From: Massilia eurypsychrophila
GTDB taxonomy: Bacteria; Pseudomonadota; Gammaproteobacteria; Burkholderiales; Burkholderiaceae_D
Assembly (NCBI RefSeq): GCF_002760655.1
Contig: NZ_PDOC01000009.1
Span: 1 to 64,000 of the forward strand
Reading direction: 5' to 3'
Length of the DNA: 64,000 nt
Positions within the stretch are counted from its first letter, which is position 1, and each line of letters starts with the position of its first letter. This document shows, piece after piece, positions 42,709-54,276 of the stretch. Position numbers and translations under genes: made by a program. A model generated the notes under the pieces. It saw nothing but the letters and a program-made list of their open reading frames with translations. It made no database searches and had not been told where the DNA came from.

Positions 42709-43188
42709 TCAGCGGCATTGTCCGAGGCTGAGTGCATTGTCGGGGTCGCAGCGCAGCGCGCCGCGCAGTTCCGTCAGCTCGCCGGCAACACGCCCGGCGC
42801 AGGCGATCTGCACTTCCCTGCCGGGCGCCGCCGTCACCCGTACGCCGGCGTTGCGCTTGCCGTTCTCGACGTAGTCGAACACCGCGTAGTCGACGCCTTC
42901 GTTGGTGAACGTCAACTCGACCCGGTCGACCTGGTGCCGAGCGTAGTTGGTCAGGTACATCGTGCTGGGCGCATTGGCCGGATCGGCGGGGAACGCCAGC
43001 TCGATGCGGCCTGGTCGGCCGAAGCGGTACTGCACCGCGTCCGTGCTGGCGCCGCATACGCCGATCCACTTCTTGCTGGCAATCTGGCACGAAAAAAAGG
43101 GCGTCTCCGAAGCGGTGCACAGCCCGCCGCCGGCCGCGCCGGTACCAGTGACCATCAGCAGCAGCAATGCCGCCCCGCGCCCCCGCAT
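42709..43188 (-). CDS. Secreted Cys-rich protein, candidate immunity partner
   Basis: The 159-residue product has a signal peptide (MRGRGAALLLLMVTGTGAAGGG) and six cysteines, in TPFFSCQIASKKWIGVCG near 34 and 45 and in the C-terminal third, suggesting disulfides in the periplasm. The FSC..KKWIGVC, then YRFGRPGRIEL pattern occurs in secreted hypothetical proteins near secreted hydrolases. The start codon overlaps the muramidase stop by one base (TGATG), so translation is coupled. An inhibitor or immunity role toward the muramidase is inferred. Catalytic residues are not seen. Confidence 0.7.
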   Translation of the reverse strand: MRGRGAALLLLMVTGTGAAGGGLCTASETPFFSCQIASKKWIGVCGASTDAVQYRFGRPGRIELAFPADPANAPSTMYLTNYARHQVDRVELTFTNEGVDYAVFDYVENGKRNAGVRVTAAPGREVQIACAGRVAGELTELRGALRCDPDNALSLGQCR

Positions 43189-43940
43189 CAGTGCTGGCCC
43201 GGCGGGAATTGCTGGGCCGCCGCCTTGATGCGCGCGTACGCGCTTGCCATTTTTTCGTCGTAGCGGTTCTTCTTGTAGCCCGGGCCGTTGTAGAGCAGTG
43301 CGAACGTTTCCCAGTCATTGCGGCGCAAGGCGCCGAGCATCGGCTTGTTGTGTGCAACGAACTGCACGAATGCGCGCAGGTGTTCCGGCTCGGCGCGCGC
43401 GTGCGCCAGCACCATCGCCGCAGCCGACGTAAACCCGGCCGCCAGGAAGTTGTTGCCCATGATCTGGAAGCGTCCCCACGACGCCGAGCGCAGCGCCGCA
43501 TCCGGCGCCAGGTGCCACGCTTCGGCCAGCTTGGGGTACTGCTCCCTGGATTTTCCGTAGCCGCCAGTGGTGGCCTGCGAAATGGCCGGGTGCGTCGCGT
43601 CGAACCGGCCTTGCGTCAGGCGATGAAAGTAATGGCGCTCGTAGAGGATGGTCGGCCTGCCCTGGCTGTCGAACGGGTTGCCCAGCGTCTCGACCTCGGC
43701 CACCGCCTGTATCGCCGCCACTTCGACGCCGAGCGTGGCTGCGGCCAGCAGGAAGTCATTGTCGGTGATGCCGCGTTCAGCATTGAAGTGGCCGTCAAAC
43801 AGCAAGCCGATGTCGGCGATCGAGTCGATGTGGTCGGCGTGCGTGCCCGGGGAGGCCGTGCTGCGCGCATGGAGGCCAGGGCGGGGTGGTGGCCCGCCCG
43901 GTGTCGGGTGCCTGGGCCCCGCGATCAAGTACTTTTTCAT
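43188..43940 (-). CDS. N-acetylmuramidase (DUF3380-type) without signal peptide
   Basis: The 250-residue product has a Pro/Arg-rich N terminus (about 8-30), a short peptidoglycan-binding-like segment (TDNDFLLAAATLGVEVAAIQAVAEVET) with candidate catalytic E84, then the family motifs GRPTILYERHYFHRLT, TTGGYGKSREQYPKLAEAW and SWGRFQIMGNNF. Such domains cleave the glycan strand and occur in phage endolysins and T6SS effectors. There is no signal peptide. AGAGGA precedes the ATG. The gene overlaps the next, secreted-protein gene by one base. Confidence 0.83.
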   Translation of the reverse strand: MKKYLIAGPRHPTPGGPPPRPGLHARSTASPGTHADHIDSIADIGLLFDGHFNAERGITDNDFLLAAATLGVEVAAIQAVAEVETLGNPFDSQGRPTILYERHYFHRLTQGRFDATHPAISQATTGGYGKSREQYPKLAEAWHLAPDAALRSASWGRFQIMGNNFLAAGFTSAAAMVLAHARAEPEHLRAFVQFVAHNKPMLGALRRNDWETFALLYNGPGYKKNRYDEKMASAYARIKAAAQQFPPGQH

Positions 43941-44118
43941 CTGCTCGTTCCTCTGCAGAAACAGTCAGGAATCGATTCCTGGTGCGCCTTCAACATAGCA
44001 CATTGCATGGTGATTCCTGGTTGATTTTTGAGTAGCTTTCCATAGCTCAAGTGCTCGTTCGATGGGAACGCTTGATCCATAGACCTCGTACATGGCATAC
44101 CTGCTCTAGTCTGTGCAA

Positions 44119-44871
44119 TCACAGCACCGCGCGCATCGCGTCGAGGTACTGCTCCGACTCCGAGATCGAATTGTGGCCGGCGCCGCGGATGACGACCTGC
44201 GTGGCGACGCCGGCGGCGAAGCTGGCGTGCAGGCGCTCGGTGCTCACGCGCGGGATCACGTCGTCGTGCTCGGCGCGCAAAATCAGCGTCGGCACGCGCA
44301 CCGTCTGCGCGTGGCGGGCGGACTCGAACTTGTCAGTCAGCAGCCAGCGCACTGGAAAGTACGGGAACTGCGCCGCGGCAATCGCCGCCATGCTGTCGTA
44401 CGGCGTGACCAGCACCAGGCGCGCGGCGGGTCGCTCGGCGGCAAGGCGCACCGCGACGCCGCTGCCCAGGCTGCGTCCAACTACCGCGATCTGCGGATGG
44501 TCCTGATGCACCTTGTCGAACAGCGCGCGCGCATCGGCATGCAGCGCCGCTTCGGTCGGCTTGCCTGCGCTGCCGCCGTAGCCGCGATAGTGCAGCAGGT
44601 AGATGGCGTAGCCGGGAAAGGCGCGCGCAAACGAGGCCAGGTTGGCCGACACATCTTCGGCATTGCCGCCGAAGTACAGCAGCGCTTTCGGCCCGGCATG
44701 CGGACGCACGGTCACACGAACGTCGGACGGCAGGATCAACGTGTCGGCAGGGCCGCCGTACGAGTTTGGCTGGGGGTAATAGATCAGTGTGCGCTGGAAT
44801 GCAAACAAGGCGACGCATGCTGCCGCGTAGAGCAGCAGCACGATCAGGACAATTGCGGCAACAGCTCGCAA
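44119..44871 (-). CDS. Membrane-anchored alpha/beta hydrolase
   Basis: The 250-residue protein has an N-terminal helix (about 4-24), the nucleophile elbow VVGRSLGSGVAV with S134, an Asp in RAEHDDVIP and His in GAGHNSISE, a full catalytic triad. The FQRTLIYYPQP and YRGYGGSAGKP segments match the ABHD13/Bem46-like hydrolases. The substrate is unknown. The gene follows hemB after a repeat fragment on the same strand. Confidence 0.87.
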   Translation of the reverse strand: MRAVAAIVLIVLLLYAAACVALFAFQRTLIYYPQPNSYGGPADTLILPSDVRVTVRPHAGPKALLYFGGNAEDVSANLASFARAFPGYAIYLLHYRGYGGSAGKPTEAALHADARALFDKVHQDHPQIAVVGRSLGSGVAVRLAAERPAARLVLVTPYDSMAAIAAAQFPYFPVRWLLTDKFESARHAQTVRVPTLILRAEHDDVIPRVSTERLHASFAAGVATQVVIRGAGHNSISESEQYLDAMRAVL

Positions 44872-44908
44872 GGTCGGCTCCGTGGCGTTTGCGGTACGGC
44901 TGGGGGCG

Positions 44909-44934
44909 TGTCCGAATGTCAGACCTGACCCCAG
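44909..44934 (-). repeat. Single copy of a 26-base intergenic repeat
   Basis: This 26-base stretch is identical to the second arm of the palindrome at 55364-55423 (from TGTCCGAATG to CTGACCCCA, 55399-55424 region). Here only one arm exists, just after the hemB stop. Two copies are visible in the window. Confidence 0.7.
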
Positions 44935-44943
44935 GGATTGAGC

Positions 44944-46697
<1,754 letters not shown>

Positions 46698-46876
46698 GGA
46701 GTAGACAGAAATTGCAACAAAAGGGGGCGATAACGCGAGAAAGCTATTGTACAATAAGGGGTTACGATTATTGCGAAGCCGTGTTCATTTGGTTCGCAGG
46801 CATGGTCGATGCCTTCCGCGTCGCGCCTTGGATCTTTGTATAAAACTAATTTTTTGACTCGTCTCAGGGTGTTTGA

Positions 46877-47557
46877 ATGAATCGTGTTTGTTTACCGTCC
46901 GCCGGTGCGGCATTTGTAAAATCCTTATTGGTGGCAACCCTGGCGCTGTCCGGCCTGGCCTCCGCTGCCGCGCCAGCCGCGCCCGCCGCAGTCAAGGCTG
47001 ATGCCGCCAAGGGCGGCACGCTGTACGACTCGGGCGACGCCGGCCGCGGCCTGCCGGCGTGCGTATCGTGCCACGGCGCCGCCGGTAACTCGACCATCGC
47101 CGCCAACCCGAAGCTGGCCGGCCAGATTGAACACTATGCCTACAAGCAGCTGGTCGACTTCACCGGTCCTGACCGCAACCATCCGGTCATGACCTTGTAC
47201 GCAAAAATGCTGACGGACCAGGAAAAGAAAGACGTTGCCGCCTACCTTGGCAAGCAGACGCAGAAAGCCGGCGCCGCCAAGGACAAGGAATCGCTCGACC
47301 TGGGCCGCAAGATTTATCGCGGTGGCATCGCCGACAAGGGCGTCGCTGCCTGCGCCAGCTGCCACGGCGCCAACGGCGGCGGCATTCCGATCCAGTATCC
47401 ACGCCTGTCCGGTCAGCACCAGGACTACACCGTTGCCCAGCTGGTCAGCTTCCGCAGCGGCGCGCGCAAGAACAGTGCGCCGATGTCGGCCCTGGCCAAG
47501 CGCATGTCGGACGACGAAATGAAGGCGGTTGCCGATTACATCGCCGGCTTGAAGTAA
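46877..47557 (+). CDS. Diheme cytochrome c4-type protein
   Basis: The 226-residue product has a signal peptide (about 12-31) and two c-type heme sites, CVSCH (62-66) and CASCH (159-163), in two similar halves with Met-ligand regions around MTLYAKM and APMSALAKRM. Cytochrome c4 carries electrons in the periplasm between the bc1 complex and terminal oxidases. It precedes resB/ccsB on the same strand, so cofactor assembly and substrate cytochrome are encoded together, as is common in beta-proteobacteria. Confidence 0.94.
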   Translation: MNRVCLPSAGAAFVKSLLVATLALSGLASAAAPAAPAAVKADAAKGGTLYDSGDAGRGLPACVSCHGAAGNSTIAANPKLAGQIEHYAYKQLVDFTGPDRNHPVMTLYAKMLTDQEKKDVAAYLGKQTQKAGAAKDKESLDLGRKIYRGGIADKGVAACASCHGANGGGIPIQYPRLSGQHQDYTVAQLVSFRSGARKNSAPMSALAKRMSDDEMKAVADYIAGLK

Positions 47558-47701
47558 CGCGCCAATCTAGAAACGAACGGTGGCGCGTCTGACAGGCGCG
47601 CCGGCCGGTACCAGCGAAAAAGGGCGGCAGCGAAAGCGGGCTGCCCTTTTTGTTGGTATCCTCGCGGCTTTGGTTTTGCCGCAGCACAGGAATTTGTCCC
47701 C

Positions 47702-49807
47702 ATGAGCACCACCGGAATTGAACTCAAGACCAGACGCCGCGGCCTCGCCGACGCGGTCGAGCTGGTGTCGTCGATGCGCTTTGCCATCAGCCTGCTGACC
47801 ATCATCTCGATTGCCGCGATGATCGGCACCGTGTTGAAGCAGAACGAGCCGATGCCGAACTACGTCAACCAGTTCGGTCCGTTCTGGTTCGAAGTGTTCC
47901 ACAAGCTCGGCCTGTACGCGGTGTATTCGGCCTGGTGGTTCCTGTTGATCCTGACCTTCCTGATCCTCTCGACCGGCCTGTGCATCGCGCGCAACGGCCC
48001 GAAGATGATCAAGGACATGCGCAGCTGGCGCGAGAACGTGCGCGAGGTTTCCTTGCGCAACTTCCACCACAAGGCCGAGTGGACCAGCGCCTTGCCGCGC
48101 GCCGACCTGGCGCGCCAGACCGTTGCGCGCCTGGCCGACGCCGGCTACAGCGCCAAGATCGTCGACAAGGGCCACGGCACGCTGGTGGCGGCCAAGAAGG
48201 GCGCCGCCAACAAGCTCGGCTACATCTTCGCGCACAGCTCCATCATCATCATCCTGCTCGGCGGCATGCTCGACTCGGACCTGCCGATCCGCTTCCAGCT
48301 GTGGTTCATGGGCAAGACGCCGTTCGCCGGCAGCGGCGTCATCGCCGAAATTCCCGCGCAGCACCGCCTCGGCCTGGCCAATCCTACCTTCCGCGGCAAC
48401 ACCATGATTCCGGAAGGGCAGAGCAGCAACGTCGCCATCATCCCGCAGGCCAGCGGCGTGCTGGTGCAGGACTTGCCGTTTACCATCCTGCTGAAGAAAT
48501 TCACCATCGATTTCTACTCGACCGGCATGCCGAAGCTGTTCGCCAGCGACGTCGTCATCCGCGACCACGAGACCGGCAAGACGTTTCCGGCCACCATCAA
48601 AGTCAACGAGCCGCTGATCTACAAGGGCGTGGCGATGTACCAGTCGAGCTTCGAAGACGGCGGCAGCAAGCTCAAGCTGACCGGCTTTCCGATGGCCGGC
48701 ACCGACAGCAAGGCGTTCCCGCTGGCCGGCGAAGTCAACGCCGCCACTGACCTGAAACGCGGCGACGAGCAGTATTCGGTCGAGTGGACCGGCTTTCGCC
48801 CGTTCAACGTGGAAAACATCGGCGGCCAGGATACGCGCGCGGTGACCAAGGGCGAGAGCCTGAACGACCAGTTCGCCGCCAGCCTGGACAAGCATTCCGG
48901 CTCGGCCGCCAAGAACGCCAACAACAAGGACCTGAAAAACGTCGGCCCGAGCGTGCAATACAAGCTGCGCGACAAGACCGGCCAGGCGCGCGAATACCAG
49001 AACTACATGCAGCCCGTCACAGTCGACGGCGCCCAGGTGTTCCTGGCTGGCATGCGCGTTTCGCCGTCGGACCCGTTCAGCTTCCTGCGCATTCCCGCCG
49101 ACGACAACTTCAGCGTGCGCGAGTGGATGCGCCTGCGCGCGGCGCTGGCCGACCCGGCGCTGCGCCAGCTGGCCGCCGAACGCTATGCGAAACGCGCCAT
49201 TCCGCCGGATGCGTCGACCGATGCGCTGGCGCTGGCAGCCCAGCTGGAACAGTCGAGCGCGAAAACGCTGGCCATCTTCGCCGGCGACGGCAAGCAGGGC
49301 GGCTTCGTCGCGGTGTCGGAATTCATCGGTTCGCTGAAGGTGCCGCAGGAAGAGCAGCGCAAGGCCGCCAACATCTTCCTCAAGATGCTCAACGGCACCT
49401 TGTGGGAGCTGTGGCAGGCCGCCCGCGCGCGCGACGGTGAAGCCGCGGTGACCGCCGACGACAACCATGCGCGCTTCCTGCAGCTGGCCACCAATGCGCT
49501 GTCGGACAGCTTCTTCTACGGCGCCCCGGTGTACCTGCAGCTCGACGAATTCGTCGAGATCAAGGCGTCGGTGCTGCAGGTGTCGCGCTCGCCCGGCAAG
49601 AACGTCGTCTACCTGGGCTGCCTGTTCCTGGTGCTTGGCGTGTTCTCGATGTTCTATATCCGCGAGCGGCGCCTGTGGGTGTGGCTCGGCGACGGCGAGA
49701 ACGGCCAGGGCAGCCAGGCGCTGATGGCGATGAGCACCCAGCGCAAGACGCTTGATTTCGAGCACGAATTTAACGACATGAAAGCGAAGCTGCCGCAATC
49801 GGCGTAA
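47702..49807 (+). CDS. resB: Cytochrome c biogenesis protein ResB
   Basis: The 701-residue product has an N-terminal helix (about 22-44), helices near 75-95 and 165-185, a long periplasmic domain and a last helix (GCLFLVLGVFSMFYI). The start, LADAVELVSSMRFAISLLTIISIAAMIGTVLKQNEP, and the FYSTGMPKLFASDV segment are typical of ResB. With CcsB it forms the system II heme delivery complex. The stop is 46 bases before ccsB. Confidence 0.95.
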   Translation: MSTTGIELKTRRRGLADAVELVSSMRFAISLLTIISIAAMIGTVLKQNEPMPNYVNQFGPFWFEVFHKLGLYAVYSAWWFLLILTFLILSTGLCIARNGPKMIKDMRSWRENVREVSLRNFHHKAEWTSALPRADLARQTVARLADAGYSAKIVDKGHGTLVAAKKGAANKLGYIFAHSSIIIILLGGMLDSDLPIRFQLWFMGKTPFAGSGVIAEIPAQHRLGLANPTFRGNTMIPEGQSSNVAIIPQASGVLVQDLPFTILLKKFTIDFYSTGMPKLFASDVVIRDHETGKTFPATIKVNEPLIYKGVAMYQSSFEDGGSKLKLTGFPMAGTDSKAFPLAGEVNAATDLKRGDEQYSVEWTGFRPFNVENIGGQDTRAVTKGESLNDQFAASLDKHSGSAAKNANNKDLKNVGPSVQYKLRDKTGQAREYQNYMQPVTVDGAQVFLAGMRVSPSDPFSFLRIPADDNFSVREWMRLRAALADPALRQLAAERYAKRAIPPDASTDALALAAQLEQSSAKTLAIFAGDGKQGGFVAVSEFIGSLKVPQEEQRKAANIFLKMLNGTLWELWQAARARDGEAAVTADDNHARFLQLATNALSDSFFYGAPVYLQLDEFVEIKASVLQVSRSPGKNVVYLGCLFLVLGVFSMFYIRERRLWVWLGDGENGQGSQALMAMSTQRKTLDFEHEFNDMKAKLPQSA

Positions 49808-49853
49808 GCTGGCTGGGCGCGGTTGACCGCGCCGGCCGAATCTGGAGAGCAAG

Positions 49854-51005
49854 ATGGAAATATCGCAACCACATACCTATTCGCAAACCCCGGGCTACTT
49901 CAAGCGCCTCGGCGCGCTCGACTGGCTGTTCGCCGCCGTGCTGCTGGGCGGCGCGCTGTTCGGCCTGTCGCGCTACGGCGCCTACATGGACGTCTACGAA
50001 AAGGCGATCCTGCTGCTGGCCGCGCCGACGTTCGCCGCGCTCGGCTGGCACTGGAAGCCGGTGCGCTGGCTGATGCCGGTCGTGGCGCTGCTGTCGCTGT
50101 GGGCGATCGCGCTGTACGCCGGCGACCTCGACATGGCGAACAAGAAATTCTTCCTCAAGTACATGCTGTCGTCGCAGTCCGCCATCCTGTGGATGAGCGC
50201 GATGTTCGTGTTCTCGACCGTGTTCTACTGGATTGGCCTGGCCGCGCGCTCGGACTTCGGTTCGGCGGTCGGCTCCAGGCTGTGCTGGGCCGGCGTGGTG
50301 CTCGGCTTCACCGGCATGATGGTGCGCTGGTTCGAGTCCTACCTGATCGGCGCCGACGTCGGCCACATCCCGGTGTCGAACCTGTATGAGGTGTTCATCC
50401 TGTTCGCACTGATCACGGCCATGTTCTACCTGTACTACGAGCAGCACTACAGCACCCGCCAGCTCGGCCCGTTCGTCATGCTGGTCATATCGGCGGCCGT
50501 CGCGTTCCTGCTGTGGTACACCGTCACCCGCGACGCCGCCGACATCCAGCCGCTGGTGCCCGCGCTGCAGAGCTGGTGGATGAAGATCCACGTGCCGGCC
50601 AACTTCATCGGCTACGGCACCTTCGCGCTGGCAGCGATGGTCGGCACCGCCTACCTGCTCAAGTCGCACGGCTACCTGGTCGACCGCCTGCCGACGCTGG
50701 AAGTGCTCGACGACGTGATGTACAAGTCGATCTCGGTCGGCTTCGCCTTCTTCACCGTGGCCACCATCCTCGGCGCGCTGTGGGCGGCCGAGGCGTGGGG
50801 CGGCTACTGGTCGTGGGATCCGAAGGAAACGTGGGCGCTGATCGTCTGGCTCAACTACGCCGCCTGGCTGCACATGCGCCTGATGTCGGGGCTGCGCGGG
50901 CGCGTGGCGGCCTGGTGGGCGCTGGTGGGCCTGCTGGTGACCACCTTCGCCTTCCTCGGCGTCAACATGTTCCTGTCGGGTTTGCACTCGTACGGCAAGT
51001 TATAA
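49854..51005 (+). CDS. ccsB: Cytochrome c biogenesis protein CcsB (CcsA/ResC)
   Basis: The 383-residue product has about eight helices and the heme-handling WWD-type motif AWGGYWSWDPKETWAL near 320, with conserved His in the flanking helices. It moves heme to the periplasmic side for attachment to the CxxCH cytochromes with ResB. GAGCAAG precedes the ATG. The final segment AFLGVNMFLSGLHSYG is typical of CcsA-type proteins. Confidence 0.95.
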   Translation: MEISQPHTYSQTPGYFKRLGALDWLFAAVLLGGALFGLSRYGAYMDVYEKAILLLAAPTFAALGWHWKPVRWLMPVVALLSLWAIALYAGDLDMANKKFFLKYMLSSQSAILWMSAMFVFSTVFYWIGLAARSDFGSAVGSRLCWAGVVLGFTGMMVRWFESYLIGADVGHIPVSNLYEVFILFALITAMFYLYYEQHYSTRQLGPFVMLVISAAVAFLLWYTVTRDAADIQPLVPALQSWWMKIHVPANFIGYGTFALAAMVGTAYLLKSHGYLVDRLPTLEVLDDVMYKSISVGFAFFTVATILGALWAAEAWGGYWSWDPKETWALIVWLNYAAWLHMRLMSGLRGRVAAWWALVGLLVTTFAFLGVNMFLSGLHSYGKL

Positions 51006-51150
51006 GAGTACGCGCCCCGGGGTATGTTAACTGAAACTTAAACGGGGCCTTGGTCCTTGGCCATGCGGAGCATTTTCGGCAAGAATGGTGTAAGGTTAGA
51101 GAAATGTCCACGACAAACTCTACCTACATAAATGAATTGCCGGAGAAGCC

Positions 51151-52131
51151 ATGCTGATCAAACGTAGTCCGAACGGCCTCGACCTGCCGTTTTCTTCCGA
51201 AATCACGCCGCAGGACGTGTACGAGTCGCGCCGCAAGTTCATCAAGCAGATGGCGGCCGGCGCCGTGGCCGGCTCGGCGTTGTGGGAGATGGCCAACCGC
51301 GAGGCGTTTGCCCAGACCACCGCGCCGCAAAAGCTGGTCGGCAAGCTCAATCCCGCCTATTCGGCGCTCGACAAGCAGACGCCGTTCAAGGACGCGTCGA
51401 CCTACAACAACTACTACGAGTTCGGCACCGACAAGTCCGAGCCGGCGGTCAACGCTCACACGCTCAAGACGCGGCCGTGGACGGTCTCGATCGAAGGCGA
51501 AATCAAGAAACCGATGACGCTCGACATCGACGGCCTGCTGAAGCTGGCGCCGATCGAAGAGCGCGTCTACCGGCTGCGCTGCGTCGAGGGCTGGTCGATG
51601 GTGATTCCGTGGCAGGGTTTTTCGCTGTCCGAGCTGATCAAGAAAGTCGAGCCGAACGGCAACGCCAAGTTCGTCGAATTCACCACCCTGGCCGACCCGA
51701 AGCAGATGCCTGGCCTGCGCAGCCCGGTGCTGCAGTGGCCGTATGTCGAGGGCCTGCGCATGGACGAGGCGATGCATCCGCTGACGTTGCTGACGATGGG
51801 CATGTACGGCCAGGTGCTGCCGAACCAGAACGGCGCGCCGGTGCGCATCGTGGTGCCGTGGAAGTACGGCTTCAAGTCGGCCAAGTCGATCGTCAAGATT
51901 CGCTTCGTCAAGGAGATGCCGCGCACCGCGTGGAACGTGTCGGCGCCGAGCGAATACGGCTTCTACTCGAACGTCAATCCCGAGGTCGACCACCCGCGCT
52001 GGTCGCAGGGCAGCGAGCGGCGCATCGGCGAAGACGGCTTCTTCCAGAAAAAGCGCAAGACGCTGATGTTCAACGGCTACCCGCAGGTCGCTTCGATGTA
52101 CACCGGCATGGACCTGAAAAAGAACTTCTGA
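51151..52131 (+). CDS. msrP: Methionine-sulfoxide reductase catalytic subunit MsrP
   Basis: The 326-residue molybdoprotein has a Tat signal with the twin Arg at 27-28 ([18 protein letters not shown]), the Mo-pterin cysteine C144 in [10 protein letters not shown], and a C-terminal region with [19 protein letters not shown]. It repairs methionine sulfoxide in periplasmic proteins. It ends four bases before msrQ, so the two form an operon. GGAGAAG precedes the ATG. Confidence 0.95.
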   Translation: MLIKRSPNGLDLPFSSEITPQDVYESRRKFIKQMAAGAVAGSALWEMANREAFAQTTAPQKLVGKLNPAYSALDKQTPFKDASTYNNYYEFGTDKSEPAVNAHTLKTRPWTVSIEGEIKKPMTLDIDGLLKLAPIEERVYRLRCVEGWSMVIPWQGFSLSELIKKVEPNGNAKFVEFTTLADPKQMPGLRSPVLQWPYVEGLRMDEAMHPLTLLTMGMYGQVLPNQNGAPVRIVVPWKYGFKSAKSIVKIRFVKEMPRTAWNVSAPSEYGFYSNVNPEVDHPRWSQGSERRIGEDGFFQKKRKTLMFNGYPQVASMYTGMDLKKNF

Positions 52132-52134
52132 TCC

Positions 52135-52782
52135 ATGGCATTCAATCCCACCGCGCGGCAACTGACCGCGATCAAGGCGGCCGTGTTCGCGCTGGCGCTG
52201 GTGCCGGTGGCAAAGATGGCCTACCTGACCATCAGCGGCCAGCTGGTCGAGCCGCTCGAACACATCACGCGCGGCACCGGCGACTGGGTGCTGTATTTCC
52301 TGTGCCTGACGTTGGCGGTGACGCCGCTGCGTCGCTTCACCGGCTGGAACTGGCTCGTCAAGCTGCGCCGCGAGATCGGCCTGTTCGCCTTCTTCTACGC
52401 CTTTTTGCACTTCATGACGTTCCTGTGGTTCGATCATTTCTTCGACATCGCCGAGCTGTGGAAGGACGTCGTCAAGCGCCCGTTCATCACGGTCGGCTTC
52501 ATCGCCTTCGTGCTGCTCATTCCGCTGGCGGTGACGAGCACCAACGGCATGATCCGGCGCCTCGGCGGCAAGCGCTGGCAATGGCTGCACCGGCTGATCT
52601 ACCTGATCGCGCCGCTGGGCATCTTGCATTTCTGGTGGATGAAGGCGGGCAAGAACGATTTTCAGGAGCCGATCATTTTCGGCGCCATCGTTGCGCTGCT
52701 GCTGGGATTGAGGATTCACTGGAAGCTGGCAAAGCCGGCGCCGCGCGCGCCGTTGGCAACGGACGCGCGGCGCGGCGTATAA
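52135..52782 (+). CDS. msrQ: Methionine-sulfoxide reductase heme subunit MsrQ
   Basis: The 215-residue product has five to six helices and conserved His in FFYAFLHFMTFLWFDHFF and in WLHRLIYLIAPLGILHFWW, which bind heme. It passes electrons from the quinone pool to MsrP. The gene ends six bases before the convergent lysA stop; no terminator hairpin was seen between them. Confidence 0.94.
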   Translation: MAFNPTARQLTAIKAAVFALALVPVAKMAYLTISGQLVEPLEHITRGTGDWVLYFLCLTLAVTPLRRFTGWNWLVKLRREIGLFAFFYAFLHFMTFLWFDHFFDIAELWKDVVKRPFITVGFIAFVLLIPLAVTSTNGMIRRLGGKRWQWLHRLIYLIAPLGILHFWWMKAGKNDFQEPIIFGAIVALLLGLRIHWKLAKPAPRAPLATDARRGV

Positions 52783-52788
52783 CGCAAT

Positions 52789-54066
52789 TTACTTGATCAG
52801 CGACTCGAGCGCGAACAGGTCGGCCGGGTTTTCGCGCTGGCGGATCACGTGTACCTGGTCGCCGTCGACCATGATCTCGGCGGCGCGGCCCCGCGTGTTG
52901 TAGTTCGACGACATCGTCATGCCGTAGGCGCCGGCGCTCATGATGGCCAGCAGGTCGCCGGCGTGCGCCGACAGCACGCGGTCGTGCGCCAGCCAGTCGC
53001 CCGACTCGCACACCGGGCCGACCACGTCATAGTTTTCCGCATTGCCTACACGCGGCGTGACCGATTGCACGCCCATCCACGCCTGGTACAGCGCCGGGCG
53101 CATCAGGTCGTTCATCGCCGCATCGACGACGCAGAAATTCTTCGTCGCGCCGGGTTTCAAGTATTCGATCCTGGTCAGCAGCACGCCGACGTTGCCGACG
53201 ATCGAGCGGCCCGGCTCGAAGATGACCTTGATCGGCGCGCCGTCGTAGCGCGCCGCGCGCCAGGCGTCGATTTTCTCGAACAGGCGGCCGAGGTAGTCGG
53301 CCACCGCCACCGGCGCCGCTTCGCCCGCTTCGCCGTAGCAGATGCCCAGGCCGCCGCCGATGTCGAGGTGGTGCAGCACGATGCCTTCGTGGCCGAGCGT
53401 GTCGATCAGTTCGATCAGCTTGTCGAGCGCTTCGAGCAGCGGCGCGTCGTCGAGCAGCTGCGAGCCGATGTGGCAGTCGATGCCGGCCACTTCAAGGTGC
53501 GGCAGGCTGGCGGCGGTGCGGTAGGTGGCCAGTGCATCGTCGAAGGCGACGCCGAACTTGTTCGCCTTCAGGCCGGTGGCGATGTAGGGGTGGGTCTTGG
53601 CGTCGACGTTCGGATTCACGCGCAGCGACACGCGCGCCGTCTTGCCCATCTCGGCGGCGACGTCGTTGAGGCGGTGCAGTTCCGGAATCGACTCGACGTT
53701 AAAGCACAGGATGTCGTGCGACAGCGCCAGGCGCATCTCGGCGACCGACTTGCCGACGCCGGAAAAAATCACCTTGGCCGGGTCGCCGCCGGCGGCCAGC
53801 ACGCGCAGCAGTTCGCCGCCGGACACGATGTCGAAGCCGGCGCCGCGGCGCGCCAGGATGTCGAGGATGGCCAGGTTCGAGTTGGCCTTCATGGCGTAGC
53901 ACACCAGCGCTTCGCGCCCGCTGCAGGCGTTGGCGTAGGAGTCGAAGTTCTCCAGCAGCGCCGCCTTCGAATAGACGTAGGTCGGCGTGCCGAATTGTTC
54001 GGCGATGGCGGGCAGGGGCGTGCCTTCGGCGTGCATGACGCCGTCTTGATAGGGGAAATGCGACAT
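52789..54066 (-). CDS. lysA: Diaminopimelate decarboxylase
   Basis: The 425-residue PLP enzyme of the alanine-racemase/ornithine decarboxylase fold has the Schiff-base lysine K60 in LVCYAMKANSNL, HIGSQLLD, a glycine-rich phosphate loop LDIGGGLGICY, and VGPVCESGD with the catalytic Cys. It makes lysine from meso-diaminopimelate. The lptM gene precedes it by three bases, the same order as the yifL region of many proteobacteria. Confidence 0.96.
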   Translation of the reverse strand: MSHFPYQDGVMHAEGTPLPAIAEQFGTPTYVYSKAALLENFDSYANACSGREALVCYAMKANSNLAILDILARRGAGFDIVSGGELLRVLAAGGDPAKVIFSGVGKSVAEMRLALSHDILCFNVESIPELHRLNDVAAEMGKTARVSLRVNPNVDAKTHPYIATGLKANKFGVAFDDALATYRTAASLPHLEVAGIDCHIGSQLLDDAPLLEALDKLIELIDTLGHEGIVLHHLDIGGGLGICYGEAGEAAPVAVADYLGRLFEKIDAWRAARYDGAPIKVIFEPGRSIVGNVGVLLTRIEYLKPGATKNFCVVDAAMNDLMRPALYQAWMGVQSVTPRVGNAENYDVVGPVCESGDWLAHDRVLSAHAGDLLAIMSAGAYGMTMSSNYNTRGRAAEIMVDGDQVHVIRQRENPADLFALESLIK

Positions 54067-54069
54067 GGT

Positions 54070-54237
54070 TTAGCGTTGCTCGGACGGTAGGGAAGAAGGT
54101 GGGCTCACGGGAATCGCAGGTGCAGCCACGGGTGCGGCCGGCTTGGCGGGCGGCGTCGGCATGTACAGCGGCCCGGTCTGGCCGCAGCCGGCCAGGAGGG
54201 CTGCAATGCCGATGATGAGCGCAAGAGATGACTTCAC
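54070..54237 (-). CDS. lptM: LPS-assembly lipoprotein LptM (YifL-like)
   Basis: A 55-residue lipoprotein with GTG start at 54237. The signal peptide ends LLAGC (acylated Cys at 18) followed by GQTGPLYMP, the diagnostic LptM motif, then a Pro/Ala tail. LptM helps disulfide maturation of the LptD-LptE translocon. The ribosome site is weak. It sits directly before lysA and back to back with cyaY, the common arrangement. Confidence 0.85.
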   Translation of the reverse strand: MKSSLALIIGIAALLAGCGQTGPLYMPTPPAKPAAPVAAPAIPVSPPSSLPSEQR

Positions 54238-54276
54238 GATTAGAATCACGGTTGGATTAAGACATTGGAGTGTAGC

